Shown piece by piece: positions 7,062-15,034 of a stretch of 17,920 bases of DNA. Below the pieces are notes generated by a model. The model was not told where the DNA came from, searched no databases, and saw only the letters and a program-made list of their open reading frames with translations. Both the position numbers and the translations under genes were made by a program. This DNA is from MGNI01 sp964353875 (GTDB lineage Bacteria; Chloroflexota; Anaerolineae; Anaerolineales; E44-bin32), in contig CAYGXU010000065.1 of NCBI GenBank assembly GCA_964353875.1, positions 1 through 17,920 of the forward strand, given 5' to 3'. Within the stretch, counting starts at the first letter, position 1. Every line of letters starts with the position of its first letter.

Positions 7062-7368
7062 AGGTTTCATATCCCGTACTTCGATGAGGCGTGATCGTAA
7101 TCTATCGATTACTCTGGTGCAACATTCGAATGGTCAACACAACAGAATCCACATCCATTTCATAGGTTTATCCTTCATCGAGGAACCCGAAACGATCCGT
7201 CGTAGCGGATAGGTAGGGCAGCAAATATCTTTCAAGGTCACATCTCTGATTGAAGGGGAAATAATCCTTTCTCAGTCTATTCCTCCGGGTTCCTTCATAG
7301 AGCCTGACCAATTGCCGCCCGATATTGCAATCGATGCCTATGCCATAATTGGAAAACACGGAGGTATC

Positions 7369-7986
7369 ATGTCCTCAGCTCCCGTTCCAGATATTATCGT
7401 CAGCCGATTGCCTCTCTACTTGCGTGCCCTCACTCGCTTGGCTCAAGAAGGTCAGCAGATTACCTCTTCCCAAGAACTTGGAGCTAATTTAGGAATTTCT
7501 TCAGCACAAATCCGAAAGGATTTGTCACAATTTGGCGAATTCGGTAAACAGGGCACTGGGTATAATATCCCCTTCCTTATCGGACAATTACGGCGCATTC
7601 TTCATCTCAATCAAGTCTGGGATGTCGCTCTCATCGGCGCCGGCGATCTTGGTCATGCAGTCGCAAACTATGCTGGGTTTGTAGATCGTGGTTTCCGCAT
7701 CGTTTCTGTTTTTGACAACGATGCAAGTAAAATCGGCCAACCTGTCGGCAAATTCATCGTGCAAAGCACTTCTCTCATGGTGGATGAAATCCAAACAAAA
7801 AAAATCCGCGTGGCCATGTTGGCTGTACCAGCTATGGAGGCGCAGGCCGTCGCTGAACAATTAGTTCAGGCGGGTGTCAAGGCTATTCTTTGTTATGCGC
7901 CAACATCCCTCAAATTACCCAAAGATGTCCAAGTACAATATATCGATCCCGTCTTACACCTTCAAAGGATGACTTTTTATCTCTAG
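7369..7986 (+). CDS. rex: Redox-sensing transcriptional repressor Rex
   Basis: DNA-binding repressor that releases its operators when NADH rises relative to NAD+. In 205 residues the N-terminal winged-helix domain (about 1-80) contains SSAQIRKDLSQFGEFGKQG, which is highly conserved in Rex. The Rossmann domain has GAGDLGHA (90-97) and acidic residues in VSVFDNDASKIG (D116, D118) for the cofactor ribose. The domain-swapped C-terminal helix ends the protein (VLHLQRMTFYL). The start at ATG 7369 is preceded by GGAGG at 7360-7364; an in-frame upstream ATG at 7312 lacks similarity. It is transcribed alone, divergent from obgE-nadD and convergent with the mreB-like gene. The operator candidate in its own upstream region points to autoregulation. 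Confidence 0.96.
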   Translation: MSSAPVPDIIVSRLPLYLRALTRLAQEGQQITSSQELGANLGISSAQIRKDLSQFGEFGKQGTGYNIPFLIGQLRRILHLNQVWDVALIGAGDLGHAVANYAGFVDRGFRIVSVFDNDASKIGQPVGKFIVQSTSLMVDEIQTKKIRVAMLAVPAMEAQAVAEQLVQAGVKAILCYAPTSLKLPKDVQVQYIDPVLHLQRMTFYL

Positions 7987-8124
7987 TGCGAAACTCATCT
8001 TTGCACAACTCGCCCTGTCAATTCCAAACCCAACAATCCTGCGGTTGTTTTCCGCCTTTCCCTCTTCACTAAAACCCTTCCATTACAAAAACAGTGATAA
8101 TTTTCATCGCCATGTTCGGGGAAA

Positions 8125-8148
8125 TAGGAAAACGCCCACTCGGGCGTT
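8125..8148 (-). terminator. Rho-independent terminator of the atp/mreB-like transcript
   Basis: The perfect 7-bp stem AACGCCC/GGGCGTT with a 4-nt loop (8131-8148) is followed on the minus strand by TTTTCCTATTT. It lies about 40 bp behind the stop codon of the mreB-like gene and probably ends the long leftward transcript. In the rightward direction the tail is CCGTCTTT, so it would serve rex only weakly. Confidence 0.75.
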
Positions 8149-8188
8149 CCGTCTTTGGTGAAATTGCTGATTGAGACTACAGGTCGAG

Positions 8189-9196
8189 TTAGACGGCTGG
8201 CAGTGCGCGTCTCAAACGTTCCAGCATGGTTAATGAGCGAGCGGCTCCCTTGGCGATGCACTCCACCGGATCCTCAGCAAGGTAGGCTGGCACACCCGTC
8301 TTCTGGGTGAGCCATTTATCCATCCCCCGCAGGAGAGCGCTTCCTCCGGTAATGACCATGCCTCGATCGATGATGTCAGAAGCCAACTCAGGGGGGGTAT
8401 GCTCAAGAACATTTCTAATGGCAGCCAATTGTAATTCCAATGTCTCTTGTAGAGCTTCAACAACCTCCCCTGTGGCAAGCATCACCATCCGAGGCAGGCC
8501 GGTGACCTGATCTTGACCCTGTATCTCCATCTTGCGGTCTTCTTCTTGAGGGATGGCTGCGCCAATGCGAATTTTCGCTTCTTCCGCTGTTCGAGGACCG
8601 ATTACCAAGCCGTATTTCTTGCGTACATAGCTCATGATGGCTTCATCTTGACGCATTCCTCCTATTCGCACACTATCGGCGGTGACAATCCCCCCAGTAG
8701 AGATCACCGCCGCTTGTGTTACGCCCCCTCCCAGGGTAAGAACCATGTTCCCGGAAGGAGTCGCAATGGGAAGACCAACACCGATCGCGGCTGCAAGCGG
8801 CTGCTGAATCAGATAGGCATCACGGCTTCCTGCTTGTAAGGCGGCTTCATGCACCGCCCGACTTTCAACACTAGTCACGCCGAATGGAACGGTGATCATA
8901 ATACGTGGTTTAAACAACCGTGCTGGTCCACATACTTTCTCTACAAAATGACCCAGCATTCGATGAGTAACCTCAAAATCAGCGATCACCCCATCACGCA
9001 GCGGTCGCATTACCTGGATGGATTCGGGCACACGCCCATCCATTTCACGCGCAGCCTGCCCAACTTCTACGATCTTTAATTCATCAACATCGATCGCCAC
9101 AACTGTTGGTTCATGCAGGACGATTTCACCGCCATCACAAATCAATGTGTTTACTGTGCCAAGATCGATCCCCAGATCCTTTCCAAATAATGCCAT
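8189..9196 (-). CDS. MreB/Mbl-like actin homologue with altered ATPase residues
   Basis: Bacterial actin-family protein of 335 residues, expected at the inner face of the membrane where MreB guides cell-wall synthesis. Seen: phosphate-1 motif GIDLGTVNT (9-17), RPLRDGVIADFEVT, VPFGVTSVESRAVHEAA, VRIGGMRQDEAI and the adenosine motif VITGGSALLRGMD (281-293). Two nucleotide-site regions are unusual. Where MreB normally has IEEPMAAAIG, this protein has IQQPLAAAIG (Q131, Q132). Where it has VVDIGGGTTE, this one has VLTLGGGVTQ, replacing the metal-linked Asp by T154. ATP hydrolysis may be weak or lost. The start at ATG 9196 matches the family N-terminus and avoids an overlap with atpC; an open frame extends to 9268. 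It is the last gene before the terminator. A neighbouring mreC/mreD is not present. Confidence 0.85.
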   Translation of the reverse strand: MALFGKDLGIDLGTVNTLICDGGEIVLHEPTVVAIDVDELKIVEVGQAAREMDGRVPESIQVMRPLRDGVIADFEVTHRMLGHFVEKVCGPARLFKPRIMITVPFGVTSVESRAVHEAALQAGSRDAYLIQQPLAAAIGVGLPIATPSGNMVLTLGGGVTQAAVISTGGIVTADSVRIGGMRQDEAIMSYVRKKYGLVIGPRTAEEAKIRIGAAIPQEEDRKMEIQGQDQVTGLPRMVMLATGEVVEALQETLELQLAAIRNVLEHTPPELASDIIDRGMVITGGSALLRGMDKWLTQKTGVPAYLAEDPVECIAKGAARSLTMLERLRRALPAV

Positions 9197-9212
9197 GGTT
9201 TTAAGCTTCCTC

Positions 9213-9653
9213 TTATCTTCCTGAGAAAATCTTTGCTTGTGGTCCTTTACGGTAACGGCGGACAGCATTCAATCGTAGGCTCGAACGTTTTAAAGCGGCC
9301 TCAATGGCCAGATATTGGTCAGTATCAGGAGGTAGTCCTTTCTGCAATATTTCCTCTGCCCGTCGCTTAGCATCTTGAGCCCTGGTTTCGTCGATCTCCT
9401 CGAGGCGCTCTCCAACATCCGCGAGCACAGTAACTACTTCTGGACGAACCTCCAATAAGCCGCCAGCAATGGTGAACACCTGCTCCTCCCCTCGATAACG
9501 TACCAGAAGGAAACCATAATCGAGGGTTGTCAGGAGAGGGGCATGGTTGGGAAGAATCCCGAGTTCCCCTTCGGCTCCAGGCGCAAGGACCATATCCGCT
9601 GGACCTTCATAGAGCAATTTGTCTTGCGTGACCACTTGGCAATGGATAGCCAT
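9213..9653 (-). CDS. atpC: ATP synthase F1 epsilon subunit
   Basis: Central-stalk subunit that links the gamma rotor to the c-ring and can inhibit ATP hydrolysis. The 146 residues show the N-terminal beta-sandwich (CQVVTQDKLLYEG, APGAEGELGILPNHAPLLT, FTIAGGLLEV) and a C-terminal helical hairpin from about residue 85 rich in Glu, Arg and Lys. The length is slightly above the usual 130-140. The start at ATG 9653 has AAAGGAG about 12 nt upstream. It is separated from atpD by 17 bp and from the mreB-like gene by 16 bp, so all are on one transcript. Confidence 0.95.
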   Translation of the reverse strand: MAIHCQVVTQDKLLYEGPADMVLAPGAEGELGILPNHAPLLTTLDYGFLLVRYRGEEQVFTIAGGLLEVRPEVVTVLADVGERLEEIDETRAQDAKRRAEEILQKGLPPDTDQYLAIEAALKRSSLRLNAVRRYRKGPQAKIFSGR

Positions 9654-9670
9654 CCCTTATTACCGCTCCT

Positions 9671-11086
9671 TTAGGAGACTTTCACCATCTGGTTCGCCTT
9701 CTCAGCTACCTCGTCGATGGCGCCAGCCATCATAAAGGCTTGCTCAGGTAGACTGTCATGTTGTCCTTCAATGATCTCCCGAAATCCCCTTATAGTCTCA
9801 CGCAGAGGAACATAACGTCCTTCCAGACCAGTGAATTGTTGGGCGACGAAGAACGGTTGTGAGAAGAAACGCTCAATCTTCCTGGCTCGGGAGACCAATA
9901 ACCGGTCATCCTCACTTAACTCATCAATACCAAGGATGGCGATGATATCCTGAAGGTCTTTATAACGTTGCAGAATCCTTTGCGTTTGGCGAGCGACGTT
10001 GTAATGATCCTCACCGACAATCTGAGGGTCCAAAATCCGAGAGGTCGAAGCCAACGGATCGACTGCCGGATAGATGCCTTTTTCAGAGATGGAACGTTCA
10101 AGAGCGATGGTTGCATCGAGATGAGTGAACGTGGCGACAGGGGCAGGATCAGAGTAATCATCCGCGGGTACATAGACAGCTTGCATGGAGGTGATGGAAC
10201 CCTTCTTGGTAGAAGTGATCCTCTCCTGAAGCTCTCCCATTTCCGTCGCCAAAGTTGGCTGGTAGCCGACGGCCGAAGGCATACGCCCCAAAAGAGCAGA
10301 GACCTCTGCGCCTGACATACTAAAGCGAAAGATGTTATCAATGAAGAGCAATACGTCACGACCCTGATCGCGGAAATGTTCTGCCATGGTTAGCGCTGTC
10401 AGCCCGACGCGCAGACGAACACCGGGCGGTTCATTCATTTGCCCATATACCAGGACGGTATCCTTGAGCACACCCGACTCGATCATCTCGCGATACATCT
10501 GCGTGCCTTCACGCGTTCGTTCTCCGATCCCTGCGAAAAGCGAGTTGCCCTGATGCACTGTGGCAATGGAACGTATCAATTCTTGAATAATGATGGTCTT
10601 CCCCACACCTGCTCCGCCAAAAACGCCTGTTTTGCCACCTTTGGTGAAAGGTGCGATCAAGTCGATAACTTTGATACCAGTCTCAAATACCTCCACTTTG
10701 CGTGATTGCTCTTCAAATGCGGGCGCGGGTTGGTGGATGGGTCGATACTCTTGAGCGATCACTTCGCCTCGATGGTCGATTGGTTTACCCAGCACATTGA
10801 ACACCCGCCCAAGCGTCGCCTCACCCACGGGGGCAAGAATCGGCGACCCTGTGACAAGGACCGGCATTCCTCTTCTTAGTCCATCTGTTGTATCCATAGC
10901 AACCGTACGGACAAGATGATCACCAAGATGACGCTGCACTTCCAGAACCAAAGGTTCGCTGCCATCAATGGGAACGGTGAGTGCATCGAACACCGCTGGT
11001 ATTTCACCCGGTGGGAACTCACAATCGACAACACCACCCAAAATCTGCACAATATGCCCCCTCGTCCTCGCCTTTGCTGCTTCCAC
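9671..11086 (-). CDS. atpD: ATP synthase F1 beta subunit (catalytic)
   Basis: Carries the three catalytic nucleotide sites of F1. In 471 residues: Walker A GGAGVGKT (157-164), catalytic glutamate E189 in IGERTREG, Walker B LLFIDNIFRF, and then SALLGRMPSAVGYQPTLATE. The lever motif reads DELSEDD instead of DELSEED. Behind the Walker B the sequence is FSMSGAE where many bacteria have FTQAGSE; the catalytic residues are unaffected. Translation starts with GTG at 11086, only 2 nt after the atpG stop. GGAGG overlaps the end of atpG with good spacing, which suggests translational coupling. The protein should be fully active as part of F1. Confidence 0.98.
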   Translation of the reverse strand: MEAAKARTRGHIVQILGGVVDCEFPPGEIPAVFDALTVPIDGSEPLVLEVQRHLGDHLVRTVAMDTTDGLRRGMPVLVTGSPILAPVGEATLGRVFNVLGKPIDHRGEVIAQEYRPIHQPAPAFEEQSRKVEVFETGIKVIDLIAPFTKGGKTGVFGGAGVGKTIIIQELIRSIATVHQGNSLFAGIGERTREGTQMYREMIESGVLKDTVLVYGQMNEPPGVRLRVGLTALTMAEHFRDQGRDVLLFIDNIFRFSMSGAEVSALLGRMPSAVGYQPTLATEMGELQERITSTKKGSITSMQAVYVPADDYSDPAPVATFTHLDATIALERSISEKGIYPAVDPLASTSRILDPQIVGEDHYNVARQTQRILQRYKDLQDIIAILGIDELSEDDRLLVSRARKIERFFSQPFFVAQQFTGLEGRYVPLRETIRGFREIIEGQHDSLPEQAFMMAGAIDEVAEKANQMVKVS

Positions 11087-11088
11087 GC

Positions 11089-11997
11089 TTAATGACCTCC
11101 TCTGTGTTCATCGGATAAGGCCTCTGCGCCCCCTACAATATCCAGGATCTCCCATGTAATGGCTTGCTGACGGGCTTTGTTATACGCCAAACGAAGCGCG
11201 CTCACCAATTCGATGGCATTCTCTGTGGCATTCCGCATCGCCACCATCCTCGCTGCGTGCTCGCTTGCCAACGATTCTAGAATCGCTTCGTAAATTTGTA
11301 ATGCGGTTAACCGAGGCACGATCTGATCGATCAGTTGCTCCTCACTGGGCTCGTAGATATACGTAGGCTCAACATGAGAACGGCGCTGATCCAAACCCTG
11401 TTGTCGAGCAGATTCCAGTTCAATCTTTAAGGGTAAGAGTTTTTTCATCTTCGGTACTTGTTTCAATAAACCAAAGAAATCCGTATAAACGATGAAGACT
11501 TGATCTGCTCGCCCTTGAAGATATTCATCAACAGCAAGACGACCTATGGCTGAGACATCCGCATAGGTCGGTGCGGCCGGCAAGTGGCTAAATTCAGCCA
11601 TAATCATCTGACCGCGCCGAACCATCATATCGCGCCCTTTTCTGCCGACAACGATATATTTTACAGGAACATCTGCATCCCTGAATTGTTCCAACGAGAA
11701 GCGCACAATGTTCATATTGTACGCGCCTGCCAGCCCTCGATCGCCAGTGATGAGTAAAACCAGGAGTTGTCTTACTTCCTGCCGCTGAGTGAGGAGTGGG
11801 TGAATATAATCGCAGGCCGGTTGTCGCGAGAGATGCTGGAGGACTTCCCATGCTTTGGTTGCATAAGGTCGGGTTCGAAGCACAGCGCGCTGCGCCTGAC
11901 GTACTTTACTGGCGCTGACTGCTTCCAACGCCCGTGTCACCTGTGCGATGTTTCGAACACCTTGGATGCGGAGCCGCATTTCCCGAGCTGAAGCCAT
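11089..11997 (-). CDS. atpG: ATP synthase F1 gamma subunit
   Basis: Rotor shaft of F1. The N-terminal helix begins MASAREMRLRIQGVRNIAQV and continues with TRALEAVSASKVRQAQ. The Rossmann-like middle contains LLVLLITGDRGLAGAYNMNI. The conserved C-terminal helix has ARMVAMRNATENA and LRLAYNKARQQAITWEILDIVGGAEAL in sequence. At 302 residues it is slightly longer than most bacterial gamma subunits (about 285-290). The start at ATG 11997 has GAGGGAG upstream. It is 23 bp behind atpA, in the standard order alpha-gamma-beta-epsilon. Confidence 0.97.
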   Translation of the reverse strand: MASAREMRLRIQGVRNIAQVTRALEAVSASKVRQAQRAVLRTRPYATKAWEVLQHLSRQPACDYIHPLLTQRQEVRQLLVLLITGDRGLAGAYNMNIVRFSLEQFRDADVPVKYIVVGRKGRDMMVRRGQMIMAEFSHLPAAPTYADVSAIGRLAVDEYLQGRADQVFIVYTDFFGLLKQVPKMKKLLPLKIELESARQQGLDQRRSHVEPTYIYEPSEEQLIDQIVPRLTALQIYEAILESLASEHAARMVAMRNATENAIELVSALRLAYNKARQQAITWEILDIVGGAEALSDEHRGGH

Positions 11998-12020
11998 CCT
12001 ACTACTCCCTCAATCGAAGC

Positions 12021-13682
12021 CTAAGCTTGCCAAACGCGATTGAAAGCTTCGACAGCCTGGCGGAGTCGTGTCTGGGTTTCCAATGTTATCTCCTTCTTCT
12101 CAGCAATATCTTTCAGAATTTCTGGGTAAGAGGTATCCATGTTGCGCAATAAAGCCCGCTCCCAGACACTCACTCGCTCGACTGGGACCCTGTCACCAAA
12201 ACCTTGAGTGCTTGCGAATAACGCAACAACCTGATGTTCCAGTTCCAATGGCTGATATTGAGGTTGTTTTAAGATTTCTTGGAGTCTCTGACCTCGAGCA
12301 AGTTGGGCTTGGGTGGTTGCATCCAAATCTGAGGCGAAGAGGGCAAAAGCAGCGACTTCTCGGAAGCTAGCCATATCCAATCGCAACTTCCCTGCCACCT
12401 GGTTCATCGCCCTTGTGCGCGCATCACCCCCAACGCGGGAGACCGACAAACCCACGTTAATCGCCGGTCGAATACCAGCATTGAAAAGATCCGTCTCTAA
12501 GTAGATTTGCCCATCAGTGATCGAGATAACGTTAGTCGGGATATAGGACGAGACATCCCCCAAGAGCGTCTCAATGATGGGAAGAGCCGTCAAAGAACCT
12601 CCACTGCCTTTAACTTCCGCGAAACGATAGCGCGCAGGATCGGCCATCATTTGTAATGCAGCTTCCGCTTCCTTTTTTGCCAATGGGCCACCATAATCCT
12701 TCCCATCGACTGAATCATTCAGCGTAGCTTCGCCTTCATAATCGCTTGGAACAATGACATAATGATCCGCCAAACGAACTGCTCGTTCCAGCAATCGACT
12801 ATGGAGATAGAATACATCGCCAGGATAAGCTTCTCTTCCAGGAGGACGCCTTAGAAGAAGTGACACCTGCCGGTAAGCCCAAGCGTGCTTTGAGAGATCG
12901 TCATATACGATCAAGGCATCTGAACCTTGCTCAGCGAAGAATTCTCCCATCGCGCAACCGGCATAAGGAGCGATATATTGCAAGGCTGCCGGATCATCTG
13001 CTACGGCAGCTACAACAATGGTATGTTCCATCGCACCATGCTGCTCGAGAACAGCCACGGTTCTGGCGACAGCCGCTCGCTTCTGGCCAATGGCAACATA
13101 AATACAAGTAAGATCCTGCCCACGCTGATTGATAATCGTATCAATAGCAAGCGCTGATTTTCCTGTCTGGCGATCTCCAATAATTAATTCCCGCTGTCCA
13201 CGCCCAATGGGAATCATCGAATCAATCGCCTTGATCCCAGTCTGTACCGGTGTATCCACATCTTTCCGTTCTACCACGCCGGGGGCGATCCGCTCGATTG
13301 GGTAGTAATCCTCAAATGAGATAGGACCCTTGCCATCAATTGGCTCACCCAGGGCATTCACCACACGCCCGATCAACCCACGTCCTACTGGTACGGAGGC
13401 AATTCGACCGGTGGTATATACCGCCATCCCCTCCCCAATATTGGAGAATTCCCCCATGATGATCACACCAATGCTCTCTCGTTCGAGGTTGAAAGCCATT
13501 CCCATGACACCATTGGCGAATTGCACCAGTTCCTGGGAATGTACGCTTGAGAGACCTGAAACTCTAGCAATCCCATCACTGGCCTCCAAAACGGTACCAA
13601 TATCTTTGAGTTCCACCACGGGAACATAAGATTCGATTTGCTTCTGCAACTCCGACGAGAGTTTCTCCAGCATATCGGACAT
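12021..13682 (-). CDS. atpA: ATP synthase F1 alpha subunit with an extra loop
   Basis: Regulatory/structural hexamer subunit of F1. In 553 residues: Walker A GDRQTGKS (169-176), VYDDLSKHAWAYRQVSLLLR, and the arginine finger R416 in GLSVSRVGG, which reaches the catalytic site on beta. It is about 40-50 residues longer than the E. coli (513) or Bacillus (502) proteins. The surplus lies between LHSRLLERA and GGSLTALPIIE, roughly residues 305-360, as a charged segment with DGKDYGGPLAKKEAEAAL. The flanks are fully conserved, so this is an in-frame loop and not a frame error. GGAGGAGTC precedes ATG 13682. It is the first F1 gene here; atpH and the F0 genes, which usually precede it, are absent. Confidence 0.97.
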   Translation of the reverse strand: MSDMLEKLSSELQKQIESYVPVVELKDIGTVLEASDGIARVSGLSSVHSQELVQFANGVMGMAFNLERESIGVIIMGEFSNIGEGMAVYTTGRIASVPVGRGLIGRVVNALGEPIDGKGPISFEDYYPIERIAPGVVERKDVDTPVQTGIKAIDSMIPIGRGQRELIIGDRQTGKSALAIDTIINQRGQDLTCIYVAIGQKRAAVARTVAVLEQHGAMEHTIVVAAVADDPAALQYIAPYAGCAMGEFFAEQGSDALIVYDDLSKHAWAYRQVSLLLRRPPGREAYPGDVFYLHSRLLERAVRLADHYVIVPSDYEGEATLNDSVDGKDYGGPLAKKEAEAALQMMADPARYRFAEVKGSGGSLTALPIIETLLGDVSSYIPTNVISITDGQIYLETDLFNAGIRPAINVGLSVSRVGGDARTRAMNQVAGKLRLDMASFREVAAFALFASDLDATTQAQLARGQRLQEILKQPQYQPLELEHQVVALFASTQGFGDRVPVERVSVWERALLRNMDTSYPEILKDIAEKKEITLETQTRLRQAVEAFNRVWQA

Positions 13683-13787
13683 GACTCCTCCAGATGCAGG
13701 GATAGGATTACCAGATTACAAATTAGGACCCGGATAAGAGATTGGGAATAAGGTCACAGAGTGATACAGCAATGTGCATATTTTACC

Positions 13788-14004
13788 TTAAGGAAACGAG
13801 CTTTCTTGGGATGGGTACCATTGAACGAATGAAAAAATCATACCGAAGATCCCCCCTATTGTCCAGATAGTCTGGATACCGGCTCCAATTCCATTCTGCA
13901 ACAAATACTCTGCTTTCAAGAAGAGATGCTGAATAAATAATGCTGAATCCGATTGAAAACAGGAACAAGTGTCTTTTAATTCCAAAAAGCAGATCTTTGC
14001 TCAT
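13788..14004 (-). pseudogene. Possible frameshifted AtpZ-like small membrane protein
   Basis: Two overlapping frames each carry half of what resembles a two-helix AtpZ/AtpI-type protein. Frame one starts at ATG 14004 and has a hydrophobic helix (LFLFSIGFSIIYSASLL), then becomes hydrophilic until its stop at 13783. Frame two, open from 13985 to 13788, is unremarkable first and then reads YLLQNGIGAGIQTIWTIGGI followed by FGMIFSFVQWY. This resembles the second AtpZ helix (DxxLGTxPxxTxxGxxxGxxxGF). One surplus base (or two missing) near 13905-13926 would join them. AtpZ genes commonly head atp operons, which fits the position before atpA. It may be a real pseudogene, a sequencing error or chance; the similarity is weak. 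Confidence 0.35.
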
Positions 14005-14111
14005 CCTACCGCTTCAGCAACAAGCCAGGTGGTGAAGGTTATAACAGTCAATAAAAATATTCGATGAAGATACCCTTCAATGACCTTTTTTGAGCAAGAT
14101 TTTGCCATCAT
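14001..14111 (-). CDS. Tiny predicted membrane peptide (36 residues)
   Basis: Starts 13 nt behind the proC stop and ends with ATGA, sharing bases with the start codon of the next small frame. The peptide has a basic N-terminus (AKSCSKKVIEGYLHR) and one hydrophobic helix (IFLLTVITFTTWLVAEAVG), which would orient as a single-span inner-membrane peptide. The ribosome binding site is poor. The coupled overlap suggests it was or is translated. It may be a remnant of the F0/AtpI-type genes that usually precede atpA, but I do not recognise a family. Confidence 0.35.
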   Translation of the reverse strand: MMAKSCSKKVIEGYLHRIFLLTVITFTTWLVAEAVG

Positions 14112-14124
14112 ACAGGGATGAGCA

Positions 14125-14967
14125 TCAGGTATCTTCCACTTGCCCGCGTTTCTTCCCCTTACCGAGTTGCGTCGATCGCTCATATGCTGCCCAGATAGCG
14201 CGCGAGATCGCCGTACGAAAACCAGCTTTTTCAAGATAGTAAAGCGCCGCAGCTGATGTGCCTCCGGGAGAGGTGACCTGATTACGGAGGTTTGCCAGAT
14301 GAAGCGGCGAATGTACATAGTAAGCGACGGAGCCGGTCACGGTCTCAACCACAAGCTTTTCTGCGATCCTGCGCGGAAATCCAAGATGCACGCCCGCGTC
14401 TACCATCGCCTCCATAAAAAGGTATACATAGGCTGGTCCCGTTCCGGAAAGGGCGGTGGCCATGTCAAGGTAATCCTCCTCCTCGACATAGATCTCCTCT
14501 CCGAGTGATCCCAGGATTTTTTTCGCCTGCTCATTCTGAAACGAATTCACTTCCGGAGTGGCAGCCCAGACCGTAATGCCCTTCCCCACCTGAGCAGGTG
14601 TATTCGGCATCGCGCGTACAATGGCCAAGTGTTTCAAGCGACGAGCGAGGTCGCTTAACGTAGCGCCGGCAACAATCGAAAGTACCAGTGCTCCCGGCGG
14701 GATTTCGCCCTGCAATCCTGTCAGGGCGTTAGAAAGGCTCTGAGGTTTAACTGAAATGATGACAACATCCGCTGCTCGAACGGACTTCCGGTTGTCGTTG
14801 GTTATGTCTACGCCGTAGGTTTTTTTCAACTCCCGTAATCGCTCTTGGCGTGGACCGCTCATGATGATTTGACGCGAATTGACTCCTGCACGTTCTGTTA
14901 GCCCCTTGACCATCGCCTCGGCCATGACACCAGGACCTATGAAATTTATTTTTAGTTCGCTAAGCAT
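14125..14967 (-). CDS. proC: Pyrroline-5-carboxylate reductase
   Basis: Last step of proline synthesis: NAD(P)H-dependent reduction of pyrroline-5-carboxylate. The 280-residue product has an N-terminal Rossmann motif, INFIGPGVMAEAMVKGL, then VIISVKPQ, IVAGATL and VRAMPNTPAQVGKGITV. It ends with the family signature in the C-terminal dimerisation domain, VTSPGGTSAAALYYLEKAGF. The substrate-binding segment ALSGTGPAYVYLFMEA is intact. The start at ATG 14967 is preceded by GCGGAG. It follows ruvA after 67 bp in the same direction, most likely in the same operon. Nothing shows dedicated proline regulation. Confidence 0.96.
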   Translation of the reverse strand: MLSELKINFIGPGVMAEAMVKGLTERAGVNSRQIIMSGPRQERLRELKKTYGVDITNDNRKSVRAADVVIISVKPQSLSNALTGLQGEIPPGALVLSIVAGATLSDLARRLKHLAIVRAMPNTPAQVGKGITVWAATPEVNSFQNEQAKKILGSLGEEIYVEEEDYLDMATALSGTGPAYVYLFMEAMVDAGVHLGFPRRIAEKLVVETVTGSVAYYVHSPLHLANLRNQVTSPGGTSAAALYYLEKAGFRTAISRAIWAAYERSTQLGKGKKRGQVEDT

Positions 14968-15034
14968 GATCTTACTCCGCCAGAATGAATTGAATGAATC
15001 ACATCATTCTTTGTCTTTAATTTAATGCAAGGAA

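Larger units (their letters stand above)
6926..7368. other. Divergent regulatory region between obgE-nadD and rex
   Basis: 443 bp without a supported gene. Promoter elements for both directions and the Rex operator candidate are packed into 6961-7027. The rest would be a roughly 335-nt rex leader. It contains an inverted repeat TGGACA-N9-TGTCCA (7041-7061), a distant inverted pair AGGAACCCG (7181-7189) and CGGGTTCCT (7286-7294), and a near-identical direct repeat TCCTTCATnGAG at 7171 and 7291. A leftward open frame here has no recognisable product. Confidence 0.6.

Noticed and set aside
7168..7359. Leftward open frame of 63 codons in the rex upstream region
   Set aside because: No good ribosome binding site, an unrecognisable product, and it covers what is better explained as the rex leader.
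7995..8261. Leftward open frame of 88 codons overlapping the end of the mreB-like gene
   Set aside because: It overlaps the actin-like gene in another frame, runs through the terminator hairpin, and its product matches no family I know.
9197..9268. In-frame N-terminal extension of the mreB-like gene into atpC
   Set aside because: The family N-terminus begins at ATG 9196, which has GAGGAAG upstream; the extension would overlap atpC by 56 bp.
13683..13787. Promoter directly upstream of atpA
   Set aside because: Several AT-rich hexamers such as TAAAAT and TTATTC occur, but none pairs with a reasonable -35 at 16-18 bp. Only the ribosome binding site is convincing.
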